Source of the DNA: Treponema sp.
Lineage (GTDB): Bacteria; Spirochaetota; Spirochaetia; Treponematales; Treponemataceae
Assembly: GCA_017469785.1 (NCBI GenBank)
Contig: JAFUFU010000044.1
Span: 18,500-82,499, forward strand
Direction of reading: 5' to 3'
DNA: 64,000 nt
The first letter of the stretch is position 1. Each line of letters opens with the position of its first letter. Below the pieces are notes generated by a model, which was not told the origin of the DNA, did not search any database, and saw only the letters and a program-made list of their open reading frames with translations. The position numbers were made by a program, and so were the translations under genes. This document shows positions 33,745 to 41,729 of the stretch, piece after piece.

Positions 33745-34524
33745 ATGCTTAAAAAATCACTTATTGTATTTACTTTAATTTCTTTTATTTTTCTTTCTGT
33801 CCTTTTGGGCTGCAAGAACGAAAAAAAATCCCAAACTGCTTCTTTTACCGTACAAAATCAGGCAGACGGTATTCCTCTGAAAATGCGCTCCCTGAGCGCC
33901 GAGACAAAGGACTATCTCGACGGCAAAAATATTCTCATAGTTCTGGGATACGGATACAATGACGATTCACAGATTGAAAGCATCACAAAAACTCTTGAAG
34001 AAAACTTCGGGGTCGAGTCAGAGGATAATCCAGCCCTTATTTCGCTCTTTATTTACCCCCGCGATTTTATCGTTGCCGGCAAAGAGCGAATCAGCTCACT
34101 AGCAGACCGCATCGAAGACAAAAACCTTGCGGGCATGATTATTCTTGGGGCTCCGGAAGGAATGCACATAGCCCTTTCCAAGATTCAGGACAAAAACGAG
34201 AACGGCGTAATTCCCTACCCTGTTTTCACATTCTTCTCACAGGACGACGTGCTTGGAACAGAGTCAACGTCTGATTTTGTCCTCGACTATGCTCACAAAA
34301 CTAACACAATCGAAGGAGAAGTCACCGATTTTATCCCGGACTTTGATGTCAGTAAAATCCTCGTAAATTCTGTCTCGGCAATGATGGAGCTTCGAGAACC
34401 GATAAAAGCAGACGCTTCGCTAAGCACATTCGTAAAAAATCTGCTGGAGCAAGACAGAACTCTTGTCCATTACGTTGACGGCGAAACAGGATTGCAATCA
34501 ATCAATCATTTCGTGTTTGAATAA
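33745..34524 (+). CDS. Lipoprotein of unknown function
   Basis: A 259-residue protein with a lipoprotein signal peptide (SVLLGC, Cys23). The mature part reads like an alpha/beta sugar- or ligand-binding fold: NILIVLGYGYNDDSQIESI, PALISLFIYPRDFIVAGKE, LAGMIILGAPEGMHIAL, YPVFTFFSQDDVLGTES. It resembles the two-domain substrate-binding-like lipoproteins of spirochaetes, but I cannot place it in a family with certainty, and no transporter genes are nearby. It is followed after 19 bases by the phosphoesterase gene in the same direction and they are probably co-transcribed. Confidence 0.7.
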   Translation: MLKKSLIVFTLISFIFLSVLLGCKNEKKSQTASFTVQNQADGIPLKMRSLSAETKDYLDGKNILIVLGYGYNDDSQIESITKTLEENFGVESEDNPALISLFIYPRDFIVAGKERISSLADRIEDKNLAGMIILGAPEGMHIALSKIQDKNENGVIPYPVFTFFSQDDVLGTESTSDFVLDYAHKTNTIEGEVTDFIPDFDVSKILVNSVSAMMELREPIKADASLSTFVKNLLEQDRTLVHYVDGETGLQSINHFVFE

Positions 34525-34543
34525 CAGGCGGGCAACAGGGCGC

Positions 34544-35260
34544 ATGATAGAACTTGTTCAACAAAAAAATCTTGCAATCGGCTCCGAAGAAGCTATAAGA
34601 TCGCTTCAAACGAAAGAATTGGCGAAAATGCTCGTCATTTCCGATTCCCATGGAAATCCCCATATCCTACAGTCAATTATCAGCTCATTCGGGGATTCCT
34701 GCGACGGAATCGCTTTCTGCGGAGACGGACTTTTGGATTTAGTTGAAACCCTTGAGCTGTCCTTTTTCGACGAAGACTTCGCCACCCATTTTCCCCCGGT
34801 TCTTTATTTTGTCCGCGGAAACGGAGACAATTCCACGGCGACGATTTTCACTGACAAAAGAATTCCAATCACTGTTCCCGAATTTCAGGAATTTACAGTC
34901 GCAAACAAGAAAATTTTTCTTACCCACGGTCACCGCTACAATGTTTATTACGGAATCAAGGATTTGCGCGCCGAGACAATCAGCAGGAACTGCGATATCG
35001 TATGGTACGGGCACACTCACGTTCCAAATTCCCAAAGGAGCCACGTCACAAAAGGAAAGCAGGATAATTTTCTTGGCATACTGAATCCCGGAAGCTGCGC
35101 CCAGGCTCGTGGCGGAATGCCAAATACTTTTGCAATCGTTGATGTTCATGCCGATGAAGAAAAAAACGTCTGCCTCTACTACAGAATTTCCTGGGACAGA
35201 TACGGCGAGCCAGTTTTCTCGATAATGCCGACTCCCTGCGGCGAAATCAAATTATTCTAA
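34544..35260 (+). CDS. YfcE/MJ0936-type metallophosphoesterase
   Basis: A 238-residue calcineurin-like phosphoesterase, probably a cytosolic phosphodiesterase with a two-metal centre. All blocks are present: DSHGN (near 32), FCGDG (near 55), RGNGDN (near 91), LTHGHRYN (near 126) and WYGHTHVP (near 150), followed by NPGSCAQARGG as in the YfcE group. The extra 25 residues before LVISDSHG are unusual; an internal ATG at residue 29 (MLVISDSHG) would give the standard short start and cannot be excluded. The ATG at 34544 has only a weak AGGG site. Substrate unknown. Confidence 0.85.
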   Translation: MIELVQQKNLAIGSEEAIRSLQTKELAKMLVISDSHGNPHILQSIISSFGDSCDGIAFCGDGLLDLVETLELSFFDEDFATHFPPVLYFVRGNGDNSTATIFTDKRIPITVPEFQEFTVANKKIFLTHGHRYNVYYGIKDLRAETISRNCDIVWYGHTHVPNSQRSHVTKGKQDNFLGILNPGSCAQARGGMPNTFAIVDVHADEEKNVCLYYRISWDRYGEPVFSIMPTPCGEIKLF

Positions 35261-35309
35261 AAACAAAATCTCAAAATTTTCCAAGACTACTAATTTTTTC
35301 GCGCTTCCA

Positions 35310-36002
35310 TCAGTAGTTTTCAGAAAGAACAAAAGAAGTGCCATCATGTCCTGAATAAACCATCGTGTCATCTTCACAAAATTCCATGATTCTCAAAAGA
35401 CTTTGGCGGATTTTACGCTCATTTCCCCCTACAAGGTCAGTGCGCCCCCATGAATGATAAAAAACCGTATCGCCAGAAAGAAGAATGCGCTCCTCTTCGT
35501 TATAAAGGCAACAGGAGCCTTCCGTGTGCCCCGGAGTGTGAAGAATCAGCCATTTGGCCAGTGAACTTTTTGCAGAGTTCGACATTGGAAAGGAAGAAAA
35601 TGTATCGGCAAGGGATTTGCCGTCTTCAAGAAAAACATCAGGCTCAGGCAGCTGCTCCACAAAAGGAAGGAATTCCTCAAACCCCATCTGGGACAGGGAG
35701 CGAGACTGCATAACGGAAGAATTTTTGCCGATAAAGGCTGAATCATCATTGTGAATCGCAATTGGAATTGAAGGATACGCTTTTTTTAGAGACTTTAAGC
35801 CTGCAGTATGGTCGAAATGCCCGTGAGTCAGAAGGACAGCCACGGGAACAAGTTTGTTGGAAGCAAGATAAGAGACAACAGAACCTTCATCGCGGGAAAA
35901 GGCACAGTCGCTGGCATCAATTACAATCACTTCCGACTCGGAAATGGGAACGATGTAAGTGTTGACAGAGAGCGGGCCTGTATGCAGCAGATGAAGGTTC
36001 AT
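35310..36002 (-). CDS. Metallo-beta-lactamase-fold hydrolase, glyoxalase II-like
   Basis: A 230-residue hydrolase with the zinc-binding motif THGHFDHTAG near residue 59, a second His in HTPGHTEGSCCLY, Asp in LLSGDTVFYHSWGRTD and His in YSGHDG. This is the small YcbL/GloB-like pattern of cytosolic thioesterases such as hydroxyacylglutathione hydrolases; the substrate is not known. The protein has no signal peptide. It is the last gene of a run clpP - acetyltransferase - RNA-binding protein - hydrolase with gaps of 9-13 bases, so it is probably transcribed from the clpP promoter. It converges on the phosphoesterase gene, with no obvious terminator between. Confidence 0.85.
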   Translation of the reverse strand: MNLHLLHTGPLSVNTYIVPISESEVIVIDASDCAFSRDEGSVVSYLASNKLVPVAVLLTHGHFDHTAGLKSLKKAYPSIPIAIHNDDSAFIGKNSSVMQSRSLSQMGFEEFLPFVEQLPEPDVFLEDGKSLADTFSSFPMSNSAKSSLAKWLILHTPGHTEGSCCLYNEEERILLSGDTVFYHSWGRTDLVGGNERKIRQSLLRIMEFCEDDTMVYSGHDGTSFVLSENY

Positions 36003-36011
36003 AAAATCAGC

Positions 36012-36839
36012 CTACAGAATGTCGCTTGAAGATGAAGAGCGCGGAGCGCGTGCTGCCAGAATCTCTTCGTCAGTCATCTGTGCCTGCTGAGCGGCAAAAG
36101 CGGCCTGCTGGGCAACAGTATCGCTGTTTGTAGCTGTATAACTGTCAACGATAGGAGCAGATTCGTTTGAGACATTCGGAACCGGCTCATTGTTCTCGTA
36201 GATATCTGCATCAGCAGATTCATCGCCTTCCGGACGCTGCTTTGAATAGCTTACGCTCAAGGCGCGGCCACGGTACACATGACCATTCAAGGCAGAAATT
36301 GCTTTTTCTGCGTCCTCTTTGAAAAGCTGGACAAAAGAGTAATTTGCGAGAACACGGATATCACCGATTCGCTCTTTCTCGATGCCGGCAACGCTGATAA
36401 ACAGCCCGACCAAATCCCTAGGGAACACGCGGCGGTTTCGGCCGATGCTTACGAATACGACTTCTGAATTCTCTGCCGGAATCTGAACGCGGGTAAATCG
36501 CTCGCGGTTTTCGCGGCCTTCTGTTTCATTTTCATCTGACTGGTTTTCAGTTCGCTCGTAGCTCTTGTATCGCTCCTCACGATTTGCATGAAAATCTTCA
36601 CGCTCTTTGTAATTGTTAAAACGGAAGATTGCGCCACCGGCATTTCTCAAAAGATATGCGGCAACATAGGAGCGGAGAGTAAGAGGAACATTTTTCTTGA
36701 AAACTTTTTTGAGGGCTTCAAGCTCATCAGGATTTGCCTTTACTTTTGAAACAAGGTCTTTAAGATAGTTGGCTGCCTGATCAAGATCAATCTCTCTGTT
36801 CTGTCTGAAATTTCTTCTGAAATTGCGTCTGAATGCCAT
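36012..36839 (-). CDS. DbpA-type RNA-binding protein
   Basis: A 275-residue basic protein. A helical N-terminal region (about 15-100, DQAANYLKDLVSKVKANPDELEALKK) is followed by a DbpA/CsdA-like RNA-recognition fold at about 125-205 (VVFVSIGRNRRVFPRDLVGLF, RIGDIRVLANYSFVQLFKEDAEKAISAL, VYRGRALSVSYSKQ). In DEAD-box helicases this fold binds rRNA; here it occurs without a helicase domain. The last 65 residues are disordered (Ala/Gln/Ser) and end ARAPRSSSSSDIL. A good AAGGAG site precedes the ATG. Its place in the clpP operon suggests a housekeeping or stress role (inference). Confidence 0.82.
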   Translation of the reverse strand: MAFRRNFRRNFRQNREIDLDQAANYLKDLVSKVKANPDELEALKKVFKKNVPLTLRSYVAAYLLRNAGGAIFRFNNYKEREDFHANREERYKSYERTENQSDENETEGRENRERFTRVQIPAENSEVVFVSIGRNRRVFPRDLVGLFISVAGIEKERIGDIRVLANYSFVQLFKEDAEKAISALNGHVYRGRALSVSYSKQRPEGDESADADIYENNEPVPNVSNESAPIVDSYTATNSDTVAQQAAFAAQQAQMTDEEILAARAPRSSSSSDIL

Positions 36840-36852
36840 AATAAAAATCTCC

Positions 36853-37773
36853 TTATTCGTGCAAACCTAGCACATACGCAGAGCCTTTTTTTTCAAATCC
36901 ACAACGGGCTAACAACGGCTCTAAATAATCTGGTAGCACAGAATCAACAATAATTAAACTCTGAATTCCCTGCTCTTTTAAATAGGAAACACCGCGTGAA
37001 AAAAGCTCTCTGGTAATTCCTAAGCCTCGGTAATTCTGATTCACAAAGACTGCGGTGAGAGCCACCGTATTCAGTGCGAAGGACTTGCAATCTGAAAATA
37101 AAAAACAGCCTGCAAATTCGTCCGAGAGCGTGCGACACATAATACCACCATAAGAAGGCTGGTCTATTGAATCAAACTTGCGAAGCCAAAAATGAGCAAT
37201 CGCATTGGCAGCTTCTCCTTGAATTTCTGTTTTTATTTCTTCTGCAATTTTTTTCGCTTCCGTAATGACACAAACACTGTCCTTTTGGTGATTGTACGGT
37301 CGGAATTCAAAATCTTCCTGTGTCAGTTCATTATAATCCTCAAAATCCTGACTCAGTTTTTCCAGACCCCAAGATTCACGGAGCGAATTGTACCATTCCA
37401 CGACAACCGAACGCATTTTTGCTTTTTTGAAGCTTTGAAAGCGTTTTTCAATGTGCGGAAACTGCTTCAATACGTTTTTAAAATTCCGGAACACCCCCCT
37501 TCCATTTGCTAAAACCTGCAGCAATTCCCCTTGAATCTTCGGAATCCGCAGACCTTCCGCAAATTTTTCCATTATTTCAAATCCATCATCCGAAGTCCAT
37601 GAGGGCAACGGATAAAGGCTTTCTTTTGCCTCAAGCTCGTCAATCTGCGAGGACAAGAGAGAATCAAGCGGAACCACAGAGCCTGAATCAGCATCGAGAG
37701 CAAAATCGCTGTTTTGATCTTCCATTGAGAAAATGATGCTCTCGATAAGTGATTCCGTTAATTCAAACTGCAT
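36853..37773 (-). CDS. GNAT-like acetyltransferase domain protein
   Basis: A 306-residue protein. The C-terminal part (about 180-300) has the GNAT order: DEFAGCFLFSDCKSFALNTVALTAVFVNQNYRGLGITRELFSRGVSYLKEQG, where QNYRGLGI is the acetyl-CoA-binding Q/RxxGxG/A loop, then SLIIVDSVLPDYLEPLLARCGFEKKG. Residues 1-170 are helical and match no domain I know. The substrate is unknown. It starts 12 bases after clpP without a clear ribosome site of its own, pointing to coupled expression with clpP. Confidence 0.75.
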   Translation of the reverse strand: MQFELTESLIESIIFSMEDQNSDFALDADSGSVVPLDSLLSSQIDELEAKESLYPLPSWTSDDGFEIMEKFAEGLRIPKIQGELLQVLANGRGVFRNFKNVLKQFPHIEKRFQSFKKAKMRSVVVEWYNSLRESWGLEKLSQDFEDYNELTQEDFEFRPYNHQKDSVCVITEAKKIAEEIKTEIQGEAANAIAHFWLRKFDSIDQPSYGGIMCRTLSDEFAGCFLFSDCKSFALNTVALTAVFVNQNYRGLGITRELFSRGVSYLKEQGIQSLIIVDSVLPDYLEPLLARCGFEKKGSAYVLGLHE

Positions 37774-37785
37774 ATTTTTGAGCGG

Positions 37786-38382
37786 CTAGTTTAAATCCGT
37801 GCGCTTTGAAACAATCTTGCTGACGAGACCGTAATCAAGAGCTTCTTCGGCGGTAAGCCAATGGTCACGGTCACAATCCTTTTCGACCTGCTCCACGCTC
37901 TTGCCTGTCTCTTCTGAAATGAGCTTTATCAACTTCTTTTTTGATTTTGCGATTTCTTCGGCCTGAATTTCAAGGTCTGTAGCCACACCGCGAGCCACGC
38001 CGCCAATCAAAGGCTGATGAATGAGATAGTGGCTGTTAGGAAGGGCAAAACGACGTTCTTTTGGCACAGAAAGCAAAATGATTGAGCCCATGCTGGCGAT
38101 AAGGCCAGTGCCGATTGTGTAAACCGGAGCATTGATAAAGCGAATCATATCGTAGATGCCGAATCCTGAATCAATAGAACCGCCAGGTGAATCGATGTAA
38201 ATATAAATAGGCTTGTCGCTGTCAGCTTCAAGAAGAAGAAGCTGCTTAATAACCTTGGCCGTATTTTCTTCGTTAATCTCGCCGCTCAGAATAATCTGAC
38301 GGGTTTTCAAAAATTTTTCTGAAAGAGAGTCGTCTTTTTGTTCTGACTTTTTTTCTTCGTCATTGTCGTTAAAAATTCTCAT
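37786..38382 (-). CDS. clpP: ATP-dependent Clp protease proteolytic subunit
   Basis: A 198-residue serine protease that forms the two-ring degradation chamber used with ClpX or ClpA-type unfoldases. The catalytic triad fits E. coli numbering: Ser97 (GLIASMGS), His122 (YLIHQP) and Asp171 (DRDHWLT). The substrate-cleft strand IYIYIDSPGGSIDSGFGIYDMI is intact. I chose the ATG at 38382 (MRIFNDNDEEKK) because a TTGTAC-17-TATATT promoter ends six bases before it; a longer in-frame version would start upstream of that promoter. The first 20 residues are very acidic and basic rather than the usual propeptide. It is the first gene of a four-gene run. Confidence 0.95.
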   Translation of the reverse strand: MRIFNDNDEEKKSEQKDDSLSEKFLKTRQIILSGEINEENTAKVIKQLLLLEADSDKPIYIYIDSPGGSIDSGFGIYDMIRFINAPVYTIGTGLIASMGSIILLSVPKERRFALPNSHYLIHQPLIGGVARGVATDLEIQAEEIAKSKKKLIKLISEETGKSVEQVEKDCDRDHWLTAEEALDYGLVSKIVSKRTDLN

Positions 38383-38388
38383 ACTATA

Positions 38389-38417
38389 AATATAGCGAAA
38401 AAGTCGCAAAAGTACAA
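38389..38417 (-). promoter_or_regulatory. Leaderless promoter of clpP
   Basis: On the minus strand TTGTAC (38412-38417), 17-base spacer, TATATT (38389-38394), then six bases to the ATG. The expected +1 is the start codon. No ribosome site. Confidence 0.65.
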
Positions 38418-38437
38418 TCAAAAAGAGCCTTTGTGAC

Positions 38438-39319
38438 TCACTTTAGGCTTTTTGCCTGATTCCAGAAATCCATCATGTCGCGGTGATGCTCACGATCCAT
38501 AGGAATATGCTTTTCTTTGAGGCCGCTTTCAACCTTGTGGAAGCGGAATTCAAATTTCTTGATTGCGCGCTGCAAAGCGATATTTGAGTCAACACCAAGC
38601 CATCGGCCATAATTGATAAGGGAAAAGAGCGCATCTCCGAATTCCTCCTCCAAATGGAGTTGGGCCTTGTCTAGTTCCGGGTTGGAGCTGGAAACGGTAA
38701 GCGGCTGCTCTCCCGCGTATTTTCGGTTCTGCTCCACATCAATGAGGGCATCGTGCATCTCGGCAAGCTCCTCGCAGAATTTCATGCGTACTTCCGAGAG
38801 AGAATTCCAGTCGAAGCCGGCTTTTGAGGCTTTTTTGAACATTTTATATGCCTTGAGAACCGGCGGGAAATTTTCCGGAATTGAATCGAGAATCGAGTCG
38901 GATTTGCGCCCCTCAACATTTTCTTTGATTCGCTCCCACTGATTGAGAACCTTTTCTGGATTGCCTTCCACATCTTCCTTGACTTCGGATTTGCCATCGC
39001 TCTGTGCGAATACATGAGGATGCCGGCGAACCAGCTTATCCGCGATTCCATTAATCATTTCATCAACGGTGAACAGCCCCTTTTCCTCGAACATATAGGC
39101 AATGAGGACCACATTCAGAAGCACGTCTCCCAATTCTTCTTTGACGTGGGCGGAATCTTCCTGAGTGATAGCATCAATTGCCTCGCAGGTCTCCTCAAAG
39201 AAAGTTGAGCGCAAAGAAAGGGGGGTCTGCTCTTTGTCCCAGGGGCAACCCGCTCGAACCTGCTTTACGATTTCAAAGAATTTTTCAAATGCATTGTTGC
39301 CACCTTGTTTTTCTCTCAT
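38438..39319 (-). CDS. mazG: MazG nucleoside triphosphate pyrophosphohydrolase
   Basis: A 293-residue all-helical house-cleaning enzyme that hydrolyses (d)NTPs to NMP and pyrophosphate. Two MazG halves are visible. The N-terminal one has RAGCPWDKEQTPLSLRSTFFEETCEAIDAI and VKEELGDVLLNVVLIAYMFEE, giving the EExxE...ExxD metal site. The C-terminal one has CEELAEMHDAL and LEEEFGDALFSLINYGRWLG. Length is slightly above that of E. coli MazG. A GGGAGG site lies about 14 bases before the ATG. It follows pth by 20 bases and probably shares its transcript. Confidence 0.92.
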   Translation of the reverse strand: MREKQGGNNAFEKFFEIVKQVRAGCPWDKEQTPLSLRSTFFEETCEAIDAITQEDSAHVKEELGDVLLNVVLIAYMFEEKGLFTVDEMINGIADKLVRRHPHVFAQSDGKSEVKEDVEGNPEKVLNQWERIKENVEGRKSDSILDSIPENFPPVLKAYKMFKKASKAGFDWNSLSEVRMKFCEELAEMHDALIDVEQNRKYAGEQPLTVSSSNPELDKAQLHLEEEFGDALFSLINYGRWLGVDSNIALQRAIKKFEFRFHKVESGLKEKHIPMDREHHRDMMDFWNQAKSLK

Positions 39320-39339
39320 AGCTAAATTCCGCCTCCCTT

Positions 39340-39996
39340 TTAATTCTCGATGATGCGTTTTTTGCTCCAGCCCTGCAAAATTCTGTTTGGATCCGTGGAA
39401 AGAAGCAATTTGCAGAACATTTCGTTTGTCGGAACAAATTCCTGTGAGAGGATAATCCGCTCGTCAGCAGTGAAATTTGAAAGAACGTAGTCGGCGATGT
39501 TCACGTTCGCAGGCTTTGAAATGCCGAAACGGAGCCGCCAAAAATCGGCAGTGCCGAGAACAGACTTTGTGGAGCGCAATCCGTTATGACCGCCCAAGCC
39601 GCCGCTCCATTTGAGACTGACGGTGCCGATGGGAAGTTCCAGCTCATCATGCACGACCAGGATTTCGTCATTGTTGATTTTGAAAAAGCGGGCGAGTTCG
39701 CCGATAGACTCGCCGCTGAGATTCATGTAAGTGAGGGGCTTTAAAAAGTAGATTTTATCAGGAGCTTCTTCTGGAACGCGTGGCACGCCACCGTCTTTTG
39801 TTGTGTAAACGCCAGTCTCACCCATCCATTCGGCAAGGGTGCGGGTCTCAACCACGGCATAATCGCCCTTGAATTTGTTCTGAAAGTAAAATTTATTGTA
39901 AAAAGGAAGCTGGGAAGCGAAGAGCCAGGCCACATTGTGCCGGGTGTTTTTGTATTCTTCGCCGTAATTTCCTAAAAAAGCCACAAGTCGAATCAT
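39340..39996 (-). CDS. pth: Peptidyl-tRNA hydrolase
   Basis: A 218-residue enzyme that releases tRNA from prematurely dropped peptidyl-tRNA. Conserved elements: FLGNYGEEYKNTRHNVAW (catalytic His about 20), LTYMNLSGESIGELARFF, LVVHDELELPIG (Asp about 98) and GGLGGHNGLRS. It is slightly longer than the usual 185-200 residues because of an extra loop (about 44-62, ETRTLAEWMGETGVYTT). It starts three bases after the MATE gene stop; a TATAAT sequence overlapping the end of that gene ends six bases before the ATG. Confidence 0.95.
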   Translation of the reverse strand: MIRLVAFLGNYGEEYKNTRHNVAWLFASQLPFYNKFYFQNKFKGDYAVVETRTLAEWMGETGVYTTKDGGVPRVPEEAPDKIYFLKPLTYMNLSGESIGELARFFKINNDEILVVHDELELPIGTVSLKWSGGLGGHNGLRSTKSVLGTADFWRLRFGISKPANVNIADYVLSNFTADERIILSQEFVPTNEMFCKLLLSTDPNRILQGWSKKRIIEN

Positions 39997-39999
39997 TCT

Positions 40000-41340
40000 T
40001 TAATTATAACGCAAAAAAGCCTTTCGATAAATACTGATGAAATAAATCGTTTCAAAAATTGCGGTGATGCCCCAGCTGAATACATATAAAAGGAAAAGAG
40101 ATTCGATTGTCTTAAAGTGAGCAAAAATCGTGTAAACCCAGGCGATTCGGAAAAGGCAGGAGCCAAAAAAAACGAAGACTGAGGGAATAAGGGTTTTGCC
40201 CAGCCCCCGGCAGGCCGCTATCGCCGTGTCCATAAAGGCTGAGACGCAGTAAGAAAATGCCATGATTTTTGTGCGGCGAAGGGCCATCTCAAGGACAGCC
40301 TCGTCGCTAGTAAAGAGCATGAGCGTTTCCCGCCCAAAGAAGAACAAAAGAATTCCCAGGATAAGGCCGATTCCGAAGGAAAAAGCAAGGGAGGCAAAAA
40401 AGGATTTTTTGACCCGGCTCTGGAGATTTGCCCCGTAATTCTGGGCGATGAAAGTTGAGCAGGCGATATAAAAGCCCGCCATCATATTATAAATGAGGGG
40501 ATCGATGTTTGCGCTGGCGGAATTTCCTGCCACCATCACCGAATCAAAGGAATTCACGCCGATTTGCACGAAGACATTGGCAAAGGCAAAAATCGCGTTC
40601 TGTAATCCGGCAGGAAGCCCCACCGAAAGCAATTTAAGGCATTTTCCCCTCTCGATTTTAAGCAAGCGGAAAGAAAAATGAAGCTCGTCTTTGCGGCAAA
40701 TCAAAAAAATCATAATGAGGATTGCCGAAATGTACTGGGAAATCACCGTGGCAAAAGCGATTCCCCGCACGCCCATACCAAAGGCAATGACGAAAAGCAA
40801 ATCTAAAATCACATTGAAAATGCCGGCCAGAAGCAGGAAATATAGGGGCTTTTTGGTGTCGCCGGCCGCAGAGAAAATGCCGTTTCCCAGATTGTAGATA
40901 GCGCTGGCCGGCATGGAAAGCATGTAAATCTTAAAATAAAGAATAGCGTCGTCAAGAAGGTCGGGCTTTGTGTTCATGGCGGAAAGAATTGGTCGGGCAA
41001 AAATAATACCTGCCAAAAGCAAAATTACGCCGGAGGAAAAGCAGAGAATGGCCGCCGTGTGGATGGTTTCCGAGAGGGATTTTTTGTCTTTCGCACCGAT
41101 GTAGTAGGCACAAATCGAGTTCACGCCGCTTCCCAAGCCCATCAAAAGCCCCACGAAAAGAAAAAGCAGCTGGGGAGTTGAGCCCACCGCCCCTAAGGCA
41201 TGAGTTCCCGCAAAATGCCCCGCCACAGAAATGTCCACCATGCTAAAAAGCACTTGCAGAAGGTTTGTGCAGACAAGGGGAAGAGAAAAGCGAATCATGT
41301 TGCGGGAAATTGAGCCTGATGTAAGAGAGAGCTGTCGCAT
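40000..41340 (-). CDS. MATE-family efflux transporter (first copy)
   Basis: A 446-residue inner-membrane protein with about twelve hydrophobic helices in two homologous halves, the multidrug and toxic compound extrusion layout. Typical features are MIRFSLPLVCTNLLQVLFSMVDISVAGHFAG at the start, ALGAVGSTPQLLFLFVGLLMGLGSGVNSICAYYIGA, and the start of the second half (GLPAGLQNAIFAFANVFVQIGVNSFDS) with FIAQNYGANLQSRVKKS. Substrate unknown. A TTGCCA-17-TAGAAT promoter ends six bases before the ATG; no ribosome site. pth follows after three bases. Confidence 0.92.
   Translation of the reverse strand: MRQLSLTSGSISRNMIRFSLPLVCTNLLQVLFSMVDISVAGHFAGTHALGAVGSTPQLLFLFVGLLMGLGSGVNSICAYYIGAKDKKSLSETIHTAAILCFSSGVILLLAGIIFARPILSAMNTKPDLLDDAILYFKIYMLSMPASAIYNLGNGIFSAAGDTKKPLYFLLLAGIFNVILDLLFVIAFGMGVRGIAFATVISQYISAILIMIFLICRKDELHFSFRLLKIERGKCLKLLSVGLPAGLQNAIFAFANVFVQIGVNSFDSVMVAGNSASANIDPLIYNMMAGFYIACSTFIAQNYGANLQSRVKKSFFASLAFSFGIGLILGILLFFFGRETLMLFTSDEAVLEMALRRTKIMAFSYCVSAFMDTAIAACRGLGKTLIPSVFVFFGSCLFRIAWVYTIFAHFKTIESLFLLYVFSWGITAIFETIYFISIYRKAFLRYN
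40003..40031 (-). promoter_or_regulatory. Possible leaderless promoter of pth
   Basis: TATAAT (40003-40008 on the minus strand) ends six bases before the pth ATG. The -35 position 17 bases up has only TTTATC. The hexamer also encodes the last two residues (Tyr-Asn) of the MATE protein, so it could be coincidental. Confidence 0.35.
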
Positions 41341-41346
41341 GAGAAG

Positions 41347-41375
41347 ATTCTAGTGAGATTTAGAAAAAATGGCAA
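41347..41375 (-). promoter_or_regulatory. Leaderless promoter of the first MATE gene
   Basis: On the minus strand TTGCCA (41370-41375), 17-base spacer, TAGAAT (41347-41352), then six bases to the ATG at 41340. Confidence 0.65.
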
Positions 41376-41403
41376 AGGGAGCCTCTTGTACCTGATAAAT
41401 TGA

Positions 41404-41459
41404 TGTGTAAAAATGACCCAAAATTTATTCACAGGGAAGCCGTTGTGTATTTTTGACCC
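41404..41459. repeat. Pair of IS21-type terminal repeats (relic)
   Basis: TGTGTAAAAATGACCC (41404-41419) and TGTGTATTTTTGACCC (41444-41459) are direct repeats spaced 40 bases apart. Repeated motifs of the form TGTNAAANTTGACCC are typical of the multiple terminal repeats of IS21-family elements. No transposase is present, so this would be one end left after decay or a solo end. The similarity to IS21 ends is from memory. Confidence 0.35.
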
Positions 41460-41484
41460 GATTTTTCTGCCCGCCTGCGATGCT

Positions 41485-41629
41485 TCCACGGGCTAGGGAT
41501 TGGAGCACCGCGCGGAGCGCGTTCCGAAGCGAAGGAATTCCGACTTTTGTCGGAATGACTGAGCGTAGGAATGGAGCGCTTTGCGCGGAAGTGCGGAAAG
41601 CCCGACCCTGCGAAGCAGGGAAGCCCCCA
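41485..41629. repeat. Palindrome-rich intergenic repeat block upstream of the sigma factor gene
   Basis: About 145 GC-rich, non-coding bases in an otherwise AT-rich gap. Hairpins include ATTCCGAC-tttt-GTCGGAAT (41537-41556), GAGCGC/GCGC near 41575 and CCCTGC-gaa-GCAGGG (41606-41620). The style matches the palindromic insertion in uvrC, but I find no long identity. It lies about 50-190 bases upstream of the sigma54 promoter, where an enhancer would be expected. Confidence 0.5.
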
Positions 41630-41672
41630 TATATTTATGAATTATGCATTTTCTATTATAAATTAAGAAATC

Positions 41673-41690
41673 TTGGCACGATTCTTGCTA
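41673..41690 (+). promoter_or_regulatory. Sigma54 (-24/-12) promoter of the RpoS-like gene
   Basis: TTGGCACGATTCTTGCT matches the sigma54 consensus (TTGGCACG-N4-TTGCW). The invariant GG (41675-41676) and GC (41687-41688) have the required spacing. It predicts a start near 41700, a leader of about 30 bases and a ribosome site CAGGAG before the ATG at 41730. Confidence 0.85.
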
Positions 41691-41729
41691 AATATTTCGT
41701 GTAAACAGTCATTTTTACAGGAGACGGCA

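Noticed and set aside
35261-35309. Terminator between the converging phosphoesterase and hydrolase genes
   Set aside because: The 49 bases are AT-rich, but I could not build a stable stem followed by a T-tract.
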